The position numbers and the translations under genes were made by a program. Shown in pieces: positions 1 to 10,534 of a DNA stretch of 64,000 nt; positions within the stretch are counted from its first letter, which is position 1; each line of letters opens with the position of its first letter. The notes below the pieces were generated by a model that was given only the letters and a program-made list of their open reading frames with translations, did not search any database and was not told the origin of the DNA. This stretch comes from Cydia pomonella (Eukaryota > Arthropoda > Insecta > Lepidoptera > Tortricidae). Location of the stretch: contig NC_084717.1 of the NCBI RefSeq assembly GCF_033807575.1, positions 4,651,692 through 4,715,691 of the forward strand, given 5' to 3'.

Positions 1-248
1 GTTTAAATAAAAGACGTGTAAATGTTTTTTCTTTAGTTAAGATAATAAGGTATTGGCTTGGTAATATTTCCCTCTACTACTTAATAATTTTTCGCGACCG
101 ATTTTTTTATTTAACTTAAATTATGTACCTATTACCCAAAAATGACGAAGCCTGTTGTAGATATCATCATTGGTATATTTAGGACGAAGCATGTGTGGCC
201 ACCGAACGAGGCCTCCGTTGCGGATATCTTGCATATAAACTAGATTAT
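1..248. other. No recognisable feature
   Basis: AT-rich sequence before the first SINE. I see no coding frame or repeat shared with the rest of the window. Confidence 0.5.
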
Positions 249-593
249 TTTTTAAGGTTTTGTTTTGTTAGTTTTGTTGCCTAGCGGTGCGACAATCCGG
301 AGGTCGCCGGTTCAACCCTGGCTCGTACCAATGAGGTTTTCGGGACTTATGTACGAAATATTCACCAATCGCTTTTCGGTGAGGGAAAACATCGTAAGGA
401 AACTGGACTAATCCTAACCTAGCCTACCCTAGTTTACCTTCTGGGTCGAAAGGCCAGATGGCAGTCGCTTTCGTAAAAACTAGTGCCTACGCCAACTCTA
501 GGAATTAGTTGCCAAGCGGACCCCAGGCTCCAATGAGCCGTGGCAAAATACCGGGACAATGCAAGGGAAAAGAATTTTTAAGGTTTTGTTTTG
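249..593 (+). mobile_element. tRNA-derived SINE (family A), full copy with target duplication
   Basis: The element body is 268-574. It has a tRNA-like head with a box A-like TTGCCTAGCGG at 277-287 and a box B-like GGTTCAACCC at 309-318, which together form an internal RNA polymerase III promoter. The body ends in the AGTGCCTACGCCAACTC...CCGGGACAAT region. It is flanked by a perfect 19-bp direct repeat (TTTTTAAGGTTTTGTTTTG) at 249-267 and 575-593, as expected for LINE-driven retroposition. Parts of the same family recur at 7355-7473, 46408-46610 and 49037-49175. Confidence 0.8.
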
Positions 594-1179
594 GTCATTC
601 AATAAATTTTAACCCGCTTCAAGGCCAATATTGTACCAATCTCCAACACGTGGTTACACACAAGGCATCTGCGTAAGGAATTTCGAAGCTAATTAGGTAA
701 GTTTAGAAGAATCTTGTACATTACAGCTATTGCTCCAGTTCCCTGCACATTGAGTCCGGAATTCGAGCCTACAGCTAAATAATGTGTATATTATTAGGTT
801 AGTTACTTCTGATACAAAATATCATACGCAGTTTCATCAAAGGAAGTTTCAATTTCATTATTTTTTCTTGTTTTATTTTGTCTTAGTTTCATCATTATTC
901 GAAATAAAGTAACATCGGAATTACTTGGTATGTAGGTAGGTAAATTAATTGTAATTCTAATATGAGGATATTACATATTACTTTTTTATCAATAAACCTT
1001 TGTGACTGAACTTATGACTTATGACCTGACTAAGTATTATAAAATTTTGCTACCGAATATTATTTCTTTCTTTATATTATTGATTTAAAATGTCTTACAA
1101 TCATAAAAACTTGTATTCAGGTTTAATATCACTCAGTTTAAAAGAAAATGTCATGATGTTATAAAGCAATTGGACATGC
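594..1179. other. No recognisable feature
   Basis: AT-rich, with a T-rich patch near 856-900. No open frame of useful length and no repeat I could match elsewhere. Confidence 0.5.
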
Positions 1180-1349
1180 ATCGAAATTATTTTTTCGACT
1201 TATAAAAACACTCGGGCCAATTTAAAACACTCCCCGTTTTACAGTACATATTATGGCCCTTTAAATTTTCGACATAGTTGCGTAATATGCTAATTATCGC
1301 GGTAGTGAGGAAAAAAGTAGCACGATATGTACTGTAAAAATAATTAGAT
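1180..1349. mobile_element. Degenerate copy of two-palindrome MITE (family P)
   Basis: The right half (1236-1348) reads TTTTACAGTACATAT...ATATGTACTGTAAAA, the second palindrome of family P. The left half keeps only a decayed piece of the first palindrome (TTTAAAACACTCCC near 1220-1235). Better copies are at 2847, 4741 and 6361. Confidence 0.6.
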
Positions 1350-2846
1350 ACACACAACTCGATAATCTCAGGACAAACCTATAAAGGATCAGCTCGCATA
1401 TGACGTCCCTAGAGTTGCCGACATCCGTAGGCTACGTTTATTATTTGGCATGCTATATCGTAATGTTACATGTTACAAAACGAAAACTTTGGCTTTACTA
1501 TTTTTCTATTTAGTGTTTGTTAGTTTGAGGTCCAGTCTGAATTTAAAATACTTCATACGTTCCTATTTGGGAAAACGTATCTACTTGGAAAGTCCCTCGT
1601 CTATAACATAAATTAGAACATAATTTCAACTGTATTCATACCATAAACAAGGAAAAACGAAGAAGAACATTAATTACACGTAAAAACGTTGACATGACCA
1701 AAAAAATCCAATTAATTAACAAAGACATCCGTCTTTTATACGCAAATGTAGACTTAACCCTCATATTTTCCGGAAAAAATCAAGAGCATTCAACAGCTAG
1801 GTGAATATTGATTCAGGGCAGCCAGCTAAAGAAGATACCTCATTTTGTACTGTCGTTTATTGTTTTTGCGAGTGTTTAAAGTTAGGGCGGCAGGGGAGGG
1901 GTTAAGTTATGCTGGCCGTCATTGTAATATTGCAGCAAGGAAATAAAAAAAGAACAACACCGCGCGAGGAGGGTGGGGGCCGAGTGTGAGCGATGCTGAT
2001 TTTTGGCAAAAACTGGCCGTCGACGGATTGCAGAGGTTTCCGAATTATCTCTTTATCTGCAGAAGATTTGAATGGCTTAAAATCACTTACCTATTTAGTC
2101 AACGCGATAATCAACACTTTAAGATTTTCGTCATCCGCTAAACATTATCGTACTTAATTTTGAAGTATGTACATGGTTTCTTTGCCGCGAAATTGACTTA
2201 ATATCGGGACTAACCGACGTTTTTATAAGCCCATTTTAGGGGCAGTACTTCAATCTTCAGTCTTGTCTGTAGAAAAAGGGAGAAAATACAAAAGTTTAAA
2301 ATTTCAAACCACTTAAGATATTTGTTAGAACTATTACGTTATACTTAACATATTTTAACACTTGCATATTTTTTTTAGTATCGAAAAATTTCGGATTTAA
2401 AAATTATCCCATTGGAATTGTTGCGACTCAACTCTACTGCGCACATATTGACCATGTCAAATATTGGAATACCAGTGCAGTAGGTTTGACATATTAAAAA
2501 AAAATATTTTATCCAATTGTAACTTTGATTGACTACTTACAGCTTTTTTAATAGCGGCAAATTGTGTAGGTATTGGATAATATTTAAAGCTTGAGGTGGG
2601 GTATATTTATGGAGTGCATATGTAGTGATATGTCATATGCATTTCCCATTAAATCATAACTTTCATTTTGCAAATTTATAAACTGCAGGTGCAACAGGCC
2701 ACTACTTATGTACCTACTAACTTAATAAACCACTAAATTCGTTCAATTTTGGAATAGTGATATAAACCACGACTACACTCGTTATGCACATCACTCCTAT
2801 TCGGTTTTTTAATAGATTTAATACATCGGATGCTTAATAGAATAGA
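1350..2846. other. Unannotated stretch with a GC-rich patch
   Basis: Mostly AT-rich with no useful frame. The segment 1880-2035 is unusually G+C- and CpG-rich for this window (GGGCGGCAGGGGAGGGG, then ACCGCGCGAGGAGGGTG). It could be a promoter or untranslated exon, or a repeat I do not know; nothing in the sequence decides this. Confidence 0.35.
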
Positions 2847-3081
2847 TAATAGTACATTACGATACAAGTGCGAAAAATAGGAAATTCGAAACGAGTGGCG
2901 ATAAATTAAAACACGACCGAAGGGAGTGTTTTAAATCGACACGAGTTGCGAATTACCTATTCGCACATGTATCGTACAACGTTTTACAGTACATATGGCC
3001 CTTTAAATGTTCGACACAGTAACGTAATATGCTAATTTTCGCACTAGTGCTATAAAGTAGCACCATATGTACTGTAAAAAT
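2847..3081 (+). mobile_element. MITE family P, two-palindrome copy
   Basis: It starts with TAATAGTACAT. The first palindrome (GATACAAGTGCGAAAAATAG to CTATTCGCAC...GTATC) has a central GACCGAAGGGAGTG loop. The second palindrome is bounded by TTTTACAGTACATATGG and CCATATGTACTGTAAAA. It carries no transposase and is nearly identical to 6361-6617, but the outer right terminus seen there is missing. Confidence 0.75.
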
Positions 3082-3754
3082 ATTTTTATTCGTATACAGA
3101 AACGAAAAAAAACAGATACATTAAATAAGAAAAATGTACGAAGAAGAAAATGCCACGAAAAGGCCTCATCTCAGCAAGTTGCTTGCGAAGTTGCGACTTC
3201 CAACGCTGATCTTTTCATGATACCGTCAAGTGAGTAAAATCACGACAGGTAACAGTAAGAGTCCCATAAAATAAACAGAAATAAGTTATACGATGGACAT
3301 ACGACCTGGGAGACAAGTGAATGTTTAAATTGTACTATACCAACCACGAATATAGAAATAGAATACATAACAGTAGGTATGAGTAGGTAAATAAGTATCA
3401 CGAAGCTCACAATAAATTACAAGCAGAATACTCTATAAGTCTTCAACTTGCACCCTCACATTACTGCATTGTTGCGTTGTATTCAAATGAAATCCGTGAC
3501 TCCGTACCACACATCTCTTTTTCTGCTTGCATCGGGTAAAATATAGGATTAAACTCTAGGTATCTTGTGAATGTGAGCTTTGTTTCAAGACTTTTTACAG
3601 AGGCACCAAACAATACCTATATTGTTTCCCGGGTAACGTTTTTCTTGGGTAATGTATATTCATTTTGTATTTTGGTATGTCAAGGAGGGTTAATGCTTTC
3701 TGAGTGTAAAAGCACTGTATAAAGTATATTTTGTTTTGTTGTATATGTATACAG
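3082..3754. other. No recognisable feature
   Basis: AT-rich; I see no conserved coding pattern and no repeat shared within the window. Confidence 0.5.
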
Positions 3755-3942
3755 TACCCTAGTGTAAATAAATTCGATTTCGAAACGTGACGTACGCGTT
3801 TGCGTTGAGTCTCATTTTGTATTGGATTTAGAAAGAGCGCGCCAAGCGGGACGTTTTGGAAACTCAAAATCCTATACAAAATGAAACTTAACGCAAACGC
3901 GTTCGTCACGTTATGATGTCGATTAAATTTACACTAGGGGTA
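3755..3942. mobile_element. Palindromic MITE (family Q), copy 1
   Basis: The element at 3757-3940 runs CCCTAGTGTAAAT...ATTTACACTAGGGG. Its arms continue inward for about 75 bp (CGAAACGTGACGTACGCG and its complement). It is flanked by TA on both sides (3755-3756 and 3941-3942), which fits a Tc1/mariner-type target duplication. There is no coding capacity. Open frames across it are a by-product of the palindrome. A second copy lies at 44019-44203. Confidence 0.75.
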
Positions 3943-4013
3943 CTGTTTGCTTAATGTGTATGTACTTTCTTACTCCTCTAATTTATTCGTGCATTATCTG
4001 TTTAAAAAGTCTT

Positions 4014-4095
4014 GTTCTTCATATCCTGCTACCCTAAGATTGTCTGGAAGATATATAAGACTGTCTGATGCTACCTTTATTTATATTTTATTAGC
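4014..4095 (+). mobile_element. LINE-like fragment (family S), copy 1
   Basis: TATCCTGCTACCCTAAG then TTGTCTGGAAGA...TGCTACCTTTATTTATAT matches 56277-56366. I recognise this layout as the 3' end of a lepidopteran non-LTR retrotransposon; the family name is uncertain. Confidence 0.45.
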
Positions 4096-4740
4096 TTATT
4101 ACGAAAATACTAATTGAAATCATACTCTAATCATACTTGTAGCGTGGAATGAGAGCCCTGCGCATGCTCAATCAAGTTGTTAACGAATTTATGTGTTTCA
4201 GAGTTCTGAGCGTTACTTCATTAATGACATGTTATTCATCTTGGTTAATATTTGGTGGCATTAGATAACTGTTATGATAGATGTACCGTTATTGTAAATA
4301 AATAAAAATATTTTAAAATACTTTTGCGGTCACCAATATGTGTTGTGTTTCCCCAGTTTAGCGATATCACTGTTGCATTCGAAACGACATCGGTAAACTT
4401 ATCCTAAAACATTTCTTATATTCGATGATCTGCATAATTATTTCGTTGAATGCACGTAAAATATATTAACACAAATGCGTATTAATCGCCTAATTAATAA
4501 AATAAAATTCGAATGATTAATAGCGGATACCGGATCCGACATTCACGCACTTTATATCCAATAGGTTTCCCATTTTTTAGTTTTTCTTAAATAACTCGTA
4601 AACGGTGGCCCCTAGGAAAAAATGTTTTTTCACGCAAATAATTTACATAAAATTGCCTACAAAAAAGATTCAGTACTTACACTTTGTCGCTAGAATTAAC
4701 ATTTAAAAAGATATTAAAGCGGGAAAGTTAGTTAAAATCA
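4096..4740. other. No recognisable feature
   Basis: AT-rich sequence without frames or repeats I could match. Confidence 0.5.
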
Positions 4741-4931
4741 ATTTTACAGTACATATGGGGCTACTTTATAGCACTAGTGCGAGAAGTAGCATATTATGTT
4801 ACTGTGTCGAACATTTAAAGGGCCATATGTACTGTAAAACGTTGTACGATACATGTGCGAATAGGTAATTCGCAACTCGTGTCGATTTAAAACACTCCCT
4901 TCGGTCGTGTTTTAATTTATCGCCACTCGTT
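4741..4931 (-). mobile_element. MITE family P, inverted truncated copy
   Basis: On the minus strand it reads from ACGAGTGGCGATAAATTAAA through the GACCGAAGGGAGTG loop to the second palindrome, ending at TTTTACAGTACATATGG (4743-4758 complement). The outer part of the first palindrome is missing at 4931. A minus frame through it shares its peptide with a plus frame at 6297-6536 only because both cross the same element. Confidence 0.75.
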
Positions 4932-5732
4932 TTATTATGGTCCATTTTTCTATATTTTCGTAAATAACTCGTAATCGGTGGCCAATTGCAAAAAGGTTTC
5001 GTAAATAACAAAACAGGTTATTATACGTAATACGTAGAGCTTAGAAATATTTAAATACCTAAATAAAAATATCTAATACAGTGGTTTTAGTTTTAAATTG
5101 TAACAATAAAACCTACTAGTGCCTTTTGTTCTCATTTGGCCTCAGCCGCGCGTATCGGATCCTATTTGAATTCGATTTCAAATTGTAATTTAGTAAACTG
5201 CCTATTGTGTTGTGAAATTAATTTGATGGGTGTTTGATTGAAATGTAACGTGATACTTATTATACAATGATTGGCAGCAATGACTGAATTATGCAGAAAT
5301 ATTTAACCAACGGAATTTTGAGGTATTAATCTTGTAATACGAGACTTATTTTGCATTGAAACCCTAGCTTATTTTTTTAGAGTCGTGATGACTGACAACT
5401 GAGATATCAAAAGATCACCCGACGCCAACAATCTCGCGCGTTTGGGTAGAACTTATACCCCTCACCGCACCACCGGCTGCAAAAGATCGAGCGCGCAGAA
5501 CTATGCGTTCGAAGTAGAATTCCGCTTGTTCGTACGCGCAAGGCAGCACAGCTCCGTCTAGCAATACGATTTAAAAAAGCGGTACGATTTTTCAAAAATT
5601 CTGCTCTCTGACCCTACAGCACCTTAACGCGATTATTGGAGCCATGTATTTTTTTTTATAATGTCAATGTCTTTTCAAATTCAACCTTTTTTATAACAGA
5701 TAGCTCATGTTCTATCCATTTAGCTAAATTTT
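4932..5732. other. Unannotated stretch with a CpG-rich island
   Basis: The region 5407-5620 is rich in CpG (CTCGCGCG, GAGCGCGCAG, CGTACGCGCAAGG) inside AT-rich flanks. It has a 62-codon minus frame with an Arg/Cys-rich product I do not recognise. It could be a small promoter-like island or an old repeat. Confidence 0.3.
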
Positions 5733-6045
5733 GTTATAATATTCAACATGTGTTAAGTACCCAATTCGAACGTACACTGTTAAACGTTTTTTATGTGCGT
5801 CTCGCTCGCACCAATACCAAATGTAGAAGTACGAGCAAAATGCAATACTAAATGACATAATTTAGATATCATTTTGGTGCCAGTATACGTTCACACTAGC
5901 CTGTAGCCGTACCATGAGTCACTGACAGTGTCAAAACTGAAGAACGAGAACGAAGAAGAAGAAGAACGTAATTTACTTTCTATACATCTCGCTCGCACTT
6001 ATATGCGAGTACGAGCGAGATGCATATAAAGTAAGTTACGTTCTC
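5733..6045. repeat. Two related short hairpins
   Basis: 5969-6042 is a long imperfect palindrome (ACGTAATTTACTTTCTATAC... with centre CGCACTTATATGCG, arms containing CTCGCTCG/CGAGCGAG). 5780-5845 carries a weaker version (GTCTCGCTCGCACC...GTACGAGCAAAATGC). They are probably two copies of a hairpin MITE; no coding content. Confidence 0.5.
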
Positions 6046-6360
6046 GATAGCGTTTATGTCAGTGCCAAACTGATGGTAGTCACACTGATAGTTCTTATCC
6101 ACTCACATGCTTTTGGTAACTGTAGTTGCCAACTGTCACCCTTATTTTATTATAATCATAGAAGTCACTGAAAAATATCAAGCACGCGAGTGGTTATCAC
6201 GAAAACGCGAAATGATTCTAAGCAGACTGATAGGTATGGGTCGGGAAGGCACACAACGTTAGTCGTCAGCAAACTCGTTAACTGTTTTATATCGCAGTGG
6301 GTGCAACCACTGAGCGTACGCTAATCATAGCTACAGTTGTCAGTTGTCTTTTGATCAACA

Positions 6361-6617
6361 TAATAGTACATTACGATACAAGTGCGAAAAATAGGAAATT
6401 CGAAACGAGTGGCGATAAATTAAAACACGACCGAAGGGAGTGTTTTAAATCGACACGAGTTGCGAATTACCTATTCGCACATGTATCGTACAACGTTTTA
6501 CAGTACATATGGCCCTTTAAATGTTCGACACAGTAACGTAATATGCTACTTCTCGCACTAGTGCTATAAAGTAGCCCCATATGTACTGTAAACAATATCT
6601 TAGAAGATGTACTATTA
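6361..6617 (+). mobile_element. MITE family P, complete copy with outer inverted repeats
   Basis: Perfect 11-bp terminal inverted repeats TAATAGTACAT (6361-6371) and ATGTACTATTA (6607-6617) enclose both palindromes of family P. The second palindrome lies at about 6495-6592 (TTTTACAGTACATATGG...CCATATGTACTGTAAA). This is the only copy here in which both outer ends can be seen. It has no transposase, so it would depend on enzyme from elsewhere. Confidence 0.75.
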
Positions 6618-7020
6618 CTTAATCGGAGCGAGTCACACTTTCTTTTGTTTCGTGTTCTTGGTAATCTAGACTAAAGAAATTAATCTTCGTTCTCGCACGC
6701 ACCAGTTAAGTGTGACAGTGACAAAAATCTTTAATCTACGGCCGTAGGAGCAACTAGAACTGCTGGTACGAGAATGTGTAAATAGTTGATATTTTGATGT
6801 TTTTTTTCTGCTTTTGTAGCTTCAAGCTAGAGGATAACGAAGAGTCTCTCAATTGTTTTATAACTTATTTATGACATCTACTTAAACCGCTATTTTGTTA
6901 TTAGCATTTATGGCATACATTGGCTGTATTAATTGAAGTAAAACTATCATATAAAGTTAATTGACAACTTTTTTGAAGTGAAACCTATCTGAGGTTGGGC
7001 ATTTTTTGAGATGGAAAAAT
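6618..7020. other. No recognisable feature
   Basis: AT-rich; nothing assignable between the MITE and the minisatellite. Confidence 0.5.
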
Positions 7021-7353
7021 GAAATGTTCTTTAGGCGCGTTGAGTATTTCTTGAGATGGAAAAAACCATTTAACTTGCGACACTGTTACCGTTACCCTAA
7101 CCGACACCTCTGTATGTAAGTATGTATAAAGTGAAATGTTCTTTAGGCGCGTTGAGTATTTCTTGAAATGGAAAAAAAAACCATTTAACTTGCGACACTG
7201 ATATGTTACCGTTACCTTAACCGACACCTGTGTATATACGTATGTATAAAGTGAAATGTTCTTTAGGCGCATTGGGTATTTCTTGAGATGAAAAAAAAAC
7301 ATTGAACTCGCGACACTGTTACCGTTACCTTAACCGACACCTCTGTATATAAG
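7021..7353. repeat. Three-unit minisatellite, 112-120 bp period
   Basis: Units start at 7021, 7133 and 7253 with GAAATGTTCTTTAGGCGC. Each ends with TTACCGTTACC(T/C)TAACCGACACC followed by a TGTATATAAGTATGTATAAA-like stretch. Unit differences are mostly indels in an A-run and a 4-base insertion (ATAT) in unit 2. A 105-codon minus frame across it is a repeat artefact. A SINE fragment begins directly after unit 3. Confidence 0.85.
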
Positions 7354-7354
7354 T

Positions 7355-7473
7355 TTTTACGAAAGCCATTGCCATCTGACCTTCCAACCCAGGGGGTAAA
7401 CTAGGCCTTGTTGGGATTAGTCCGGTTTCCTCAAGATGTTTTCCTTCACCGAAAAGCGACTGGTAAATATCAA
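7355..7473 (-). mobile_element. SINE family A fragment
   Basis: The minus strand matches the middle of the copy at 268-574 (CAGTCGCTTTTCGGTGAAGG, AAACCGGACTAATCCCAAC, TCAGATGGCAATGGCTTTCG). Both the tRNA-like head and the tail are missing. Confidence 0.75.
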
Positions 7474-7864
7474 TTGATATTGTCTTTTTAATTTTTTTAT
7501 AGAATGTAATAAAAGAGGTCCGTTAAAAATACACTTTAACTTACTAGATTTTAAGTAGGTGACCTAGAATTCAAGCCTCATTTGTTTTAGAATCACAAAC
7601 ATTTCTCTTAAAAAAAAATGATGTTTTAGATCATGTTTGTGTCACAATCACAATAAACATAGATTGTGATTAAAAGGTTTAATATCTGGAAGACCGAGCT
7701 TTGCTCGGAAAATATATGAAACCTCTTCTTAGTTTAACAATATTATATACGCATTTTTGTGGTAAAATCGTTTAAATTCTGAAATATTTTCTTCTTCTTT
7801 ACATCAGTGACATTGACTTTTAACGTCTGTTATCAAAAAGTCTTCTTGCCATAAAATAAATTAG
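7474..7864. other. Unannotated; contains a CCGAGC-TTT-GCTCGG hairpin
   Basis: The short hairpin at about 7692-7706 resembles the CCGAGCGTTGCTCGG hairpin at 36676-36690. I associate this signature with a dispersed lepidopteran repeat. The rest is AT-rich with no match. Confidence 0.35.
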
Positions 7865-8002
7865 TACAGTCAAGTGCAAAAATATGTATCGAAAGAATCG
7901 TCTCATAAATATGGTACTACGCTCTTATTACACTGGAATAAGATGCTATGGGACATTTTTTTGAGTAAGATGTGTACATCCATATTTTTACACTTGACTG
8001 TA
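7865..8002. mobile_element. TA-flanked MITE with CAGTCAAGTG termini
   Basis: The 134-bp element at 7867-8000 has terminal inverted repeats CAGTCAAGTGCAAAAATATG and CAGTCAAGTGTAAAAATATG (one mismatch in 20). TA dinucleotides flank it at 7865-7866 and 8001-8002. This is the pattern of a non-autonomous Tc1/mariner-type element. Short frames on both strands are shadows. Confidence 0.8.
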
Positions 8003-8341
8003 CTTAGAACTGAAAATCCGCAATATGACAGACCAAATAAAATCTTGTCAAGGTATAGTTTTGTAATAAATCTAAGACGATAATCACGATTTGACGTCAA
8101 ATAGAGACCCTATTTAGTTTCCACTATTTTATCGCCGCAGGTCAACGAGATCTGCATAATGGAGAGCTACGGAACTCAAAGTGTCAGATCAAGGGGCCGA
8201 AATTCAAATAGCGTCAAATTGGATTTCAGGTGACTTTGTAAATGGGCTATCAGAGTTGTCATTTATATCTGACACCATAGAATAATACAGAGTGGTATGC
8301 AAATAACACAATACCTACTCACTTGATGAGATCAATAACTC
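8003..8341. other. No recognisable feature
   Basis: No frame or shared repeat seen. Confidence 0.45.
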
Positions 8342-8549
8342 TATAGGGAGCGTGCATGAACTGTAGGCAGCACAGGAGCCGTCAGATTTTTGGCGCGAGG
8401 CGCAAATATGATGTTTATTGTTCCGATGTAGCCCACAAGATGGCAGAACCTACTATGCACAAGAAAACACGTGACGTGTAAATGTACATGTTTATGGTTC
8501 CGATTCAGGCCACAAGATGGCAGACCCTCCAACGCGCACGGTCCCTATA
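8342..8549. mobile_element. MITE-like repeat with TATAGGGASCGTGC ends
   Basis: It begins TATAGGGAGCGTGC and ends GCGCACGGTCCCTATA, which are complementary with small differences. Inside are two related segments, TTATTGTTCCGATGTAGCCC and TTATGGTTCCGATTCAGGCC, each followed by ACAAGATGGCAGA, giving an internal repeat. I recognise this as an abundant lepidopteran repeat type, but not by name. Confidence 0.55.
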
Positions 8550-9667
8550 CAATGAAATGTCCCTTTCACGAGTACGTTTATATGAATCAAATTTTGTTCG
8601 ATGTTACTCCGTCCCGTCAGCTAGACGACAAAAGTGGTATAGTTTGTTAGAAAGAATACTAATAGCTACTCGACTAATATGCTGAGAAGGTGCCCCATTA
8701 CGAAAAGGGCCTATAACCACCATAAAAATGTATGTTTGTTATTTTAAATACCGCTAAACCAGGGTTTAAATTAGCCAGGTGACCGTAACCATGACTACTT
8801 GAGACAAGAAACATTACTCACGCAGTATACCAAGCGAACTTTCATTGACAACCACCTTGCGAAGCCTGTTTTGGTAGTATCCCAGTTCAGGGAGCTAATT
8901 ATTCTCGGTTTGAATCCTGGTGACGGTATTATTTAGACCTCAAATGGACGCGGCGCAACCATTATATTTAAATCATTTTAGGCTCCAACATTGGAATATA
9001 TTTTTTGATATGCTTACTCGTAAAAACATTATGGACCATTTAGAATTAAATCTGTCATACTCTTTTATTTTTTAGCATTATGCATTTTTGCATTACAGTT
9101 TGGAAAAAGTTATGCCATACTCGCTTCGTTATCACTTCGCTAGACTATGTTTGGGTAAGGATATTTTTTTTTTTCTATTTTCTTAGAAACTAAATACTAG
9201 TCACTTAGGCGGTACAAAGATCAAGGTTTGTCTAAATTACTTTGGTGACACACTGTAGGGAAGTATGCAGTGTAATTTCACAACAATTTAACAACTGCCC
9301 ACTGATAGGCTTAAATCAAACGTCATCTAAACGGACATGAATTAGGTTGCTGAGTTAAGCTGTCATCCGTATCCGACACTGCCTTAAGTACCTCTAGATA
9401 GTCTAGATCAGTAGAGTTAAGGCGTACACAGGTTGAGCCATCACAATGGATGATCGACGGCACTTTGAGACCACTCGTTATGCCTCTTACTTACTTACTT
9501 ACTTGGCTGGCGCGATGATCCAAAACGAGTCTTGGCCTCCAACCCAACCCAATGCCACTTTGCTCGATCCTGAGCGAATTCACGCCAACTTTCGTCGACG
9601 CCGAGCTAAAAGTACCCGCCAAAAAGGGACGATGGCAGTTGGAGGAACCGAAAGAATGCCGTAATAG
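8550..9667. other. Unannotated; short (CTTA)n run
   Basis: A CTTACTTACTTACTTACTTGG run lies near 9487-9507. A 72-codon plus frame and a 96-codon minus frame around 9446-9781 are not convincing as genes; see the LINE remnant that follows. Confidence 0.4.
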
Positions 9668-9780
9668 AACAACTGATCGCCGAGCCCAATATAATAGGTG
9701 AGACCAAACCGCATCGTCTTCGCTGGCTAAATATCGTTGTACGGATAGAGTGGAGACCTCCGATAAACCTCTATAATCCA
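9668..9780 (+). pseudogene. Possible RTE-type LINE ORF2 C-terminal remnant
   Basis: The plus frame reads AEPNIIGETKPHRLRWL followed by NIVVRIEW. It resembles the (E)PxIxxExxxxRLRWLGHxxR segment near the end of RTE-clade polyproteins. It is short, lacks the rest of the protein and is flanked by stops. Assignment rests on this one segment, so confidence is limited. Confidence 0.4.
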
Positions 9781-9897
9781 ATGATTATATCGAGTACTGG
9801 ACACGGTATATTGGACATGATCTTAAAAGTCAGACGAACCTACCGCCAAAAAGCCGCTCCCAGACAATCGAAGTAATGCTTTCGTTTTAAAACGACA

Positions 9898-10235
9898 CGA
9901 TAAAAGTAGTGGCTCTGAGTGCTGTAGACCTCGCGTTAAGCTTAGAAAATGTAGAAGTGAAAAATACTTCGTTCAGTCGTTCATCGTTCATCACAGTGAA
10001 CTCATAATGGTCTTAAGCGCCATAGAAGCTATTGGCGCTTAAGTATTTTATAGCAATTTTCGTATTTAGAAAAAAAATCAAAATATGGATCGTAAAAAAA
10101 TATATTGAATCATTAAAAAAATACGAGAATCGGTTAAGAATTGCAACCTGTAGCAGAACATCCGGACATACGAAAGCAAAATTCCCGAGACAAAACTGAG
10201 ACCTTCGCTAACGCTACGGTCAATTACACTATATC
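9898..10235 (-). repeat. Dispersed repeat (family R), copy 1
   Basis: On the minus strand: GCGTTAGCGAAGG, GTATGTCCGGATGTTC, ACAGGTTGCAATT, CCGATTCTCGTA, then a hairpin CTTAAGCGCC...GGCGCTTAAG (10012-10043), TGAGTTCACTGTGAT and ACATTTTCTAAGCTTA. The same order occurs on the plus strand at 51520-51870. There is no coding frame; it is probably a non-autonomous element. Confidence 0.65.
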
Positions 10236-10534
10236 TAGTATAAGTTTTCGTTGCTAATAATTGATTCCGATTTATTAGGATTTTACGAGCGTCAAAATGT
10301 CAATATAAAAATAATAACCGATTTTAACATTTGAATACGGCCCCTGTTCATAACCTACTGTGAATTTGCAGCAAAATAAACTATATTTATATTATAACAA
10401 ACGCTACTATATTAAGCATAGCAAATATTCTTCAAGTTTTATAGGTAAGGTATGTGTTCTGGCGAGTTTGAGTCTTGTTCCACAATGTCCAAGTATTAGA
10501 TAGCTAATTGACAAATAAATTAAATGGCAGATAA

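Noticed and set aside
3595..3909. 104-codon minus frame
   Set aside because: Runs through a palindromic MITE and its flank; no coding signature.
6297..6536. 79-codon plus frame sharing about 50 residues with a minus frame at 4799-5011
   Set aside because: Both frames cross copies of the same non-coding MITE (family P); the shared peptide is a consequence of that.
8885..8935. Box B-like GGTTTGAATCC that might mark another SINE
   Set aside because: No box A or SINE body on either side; a single 11-base match is not enough.
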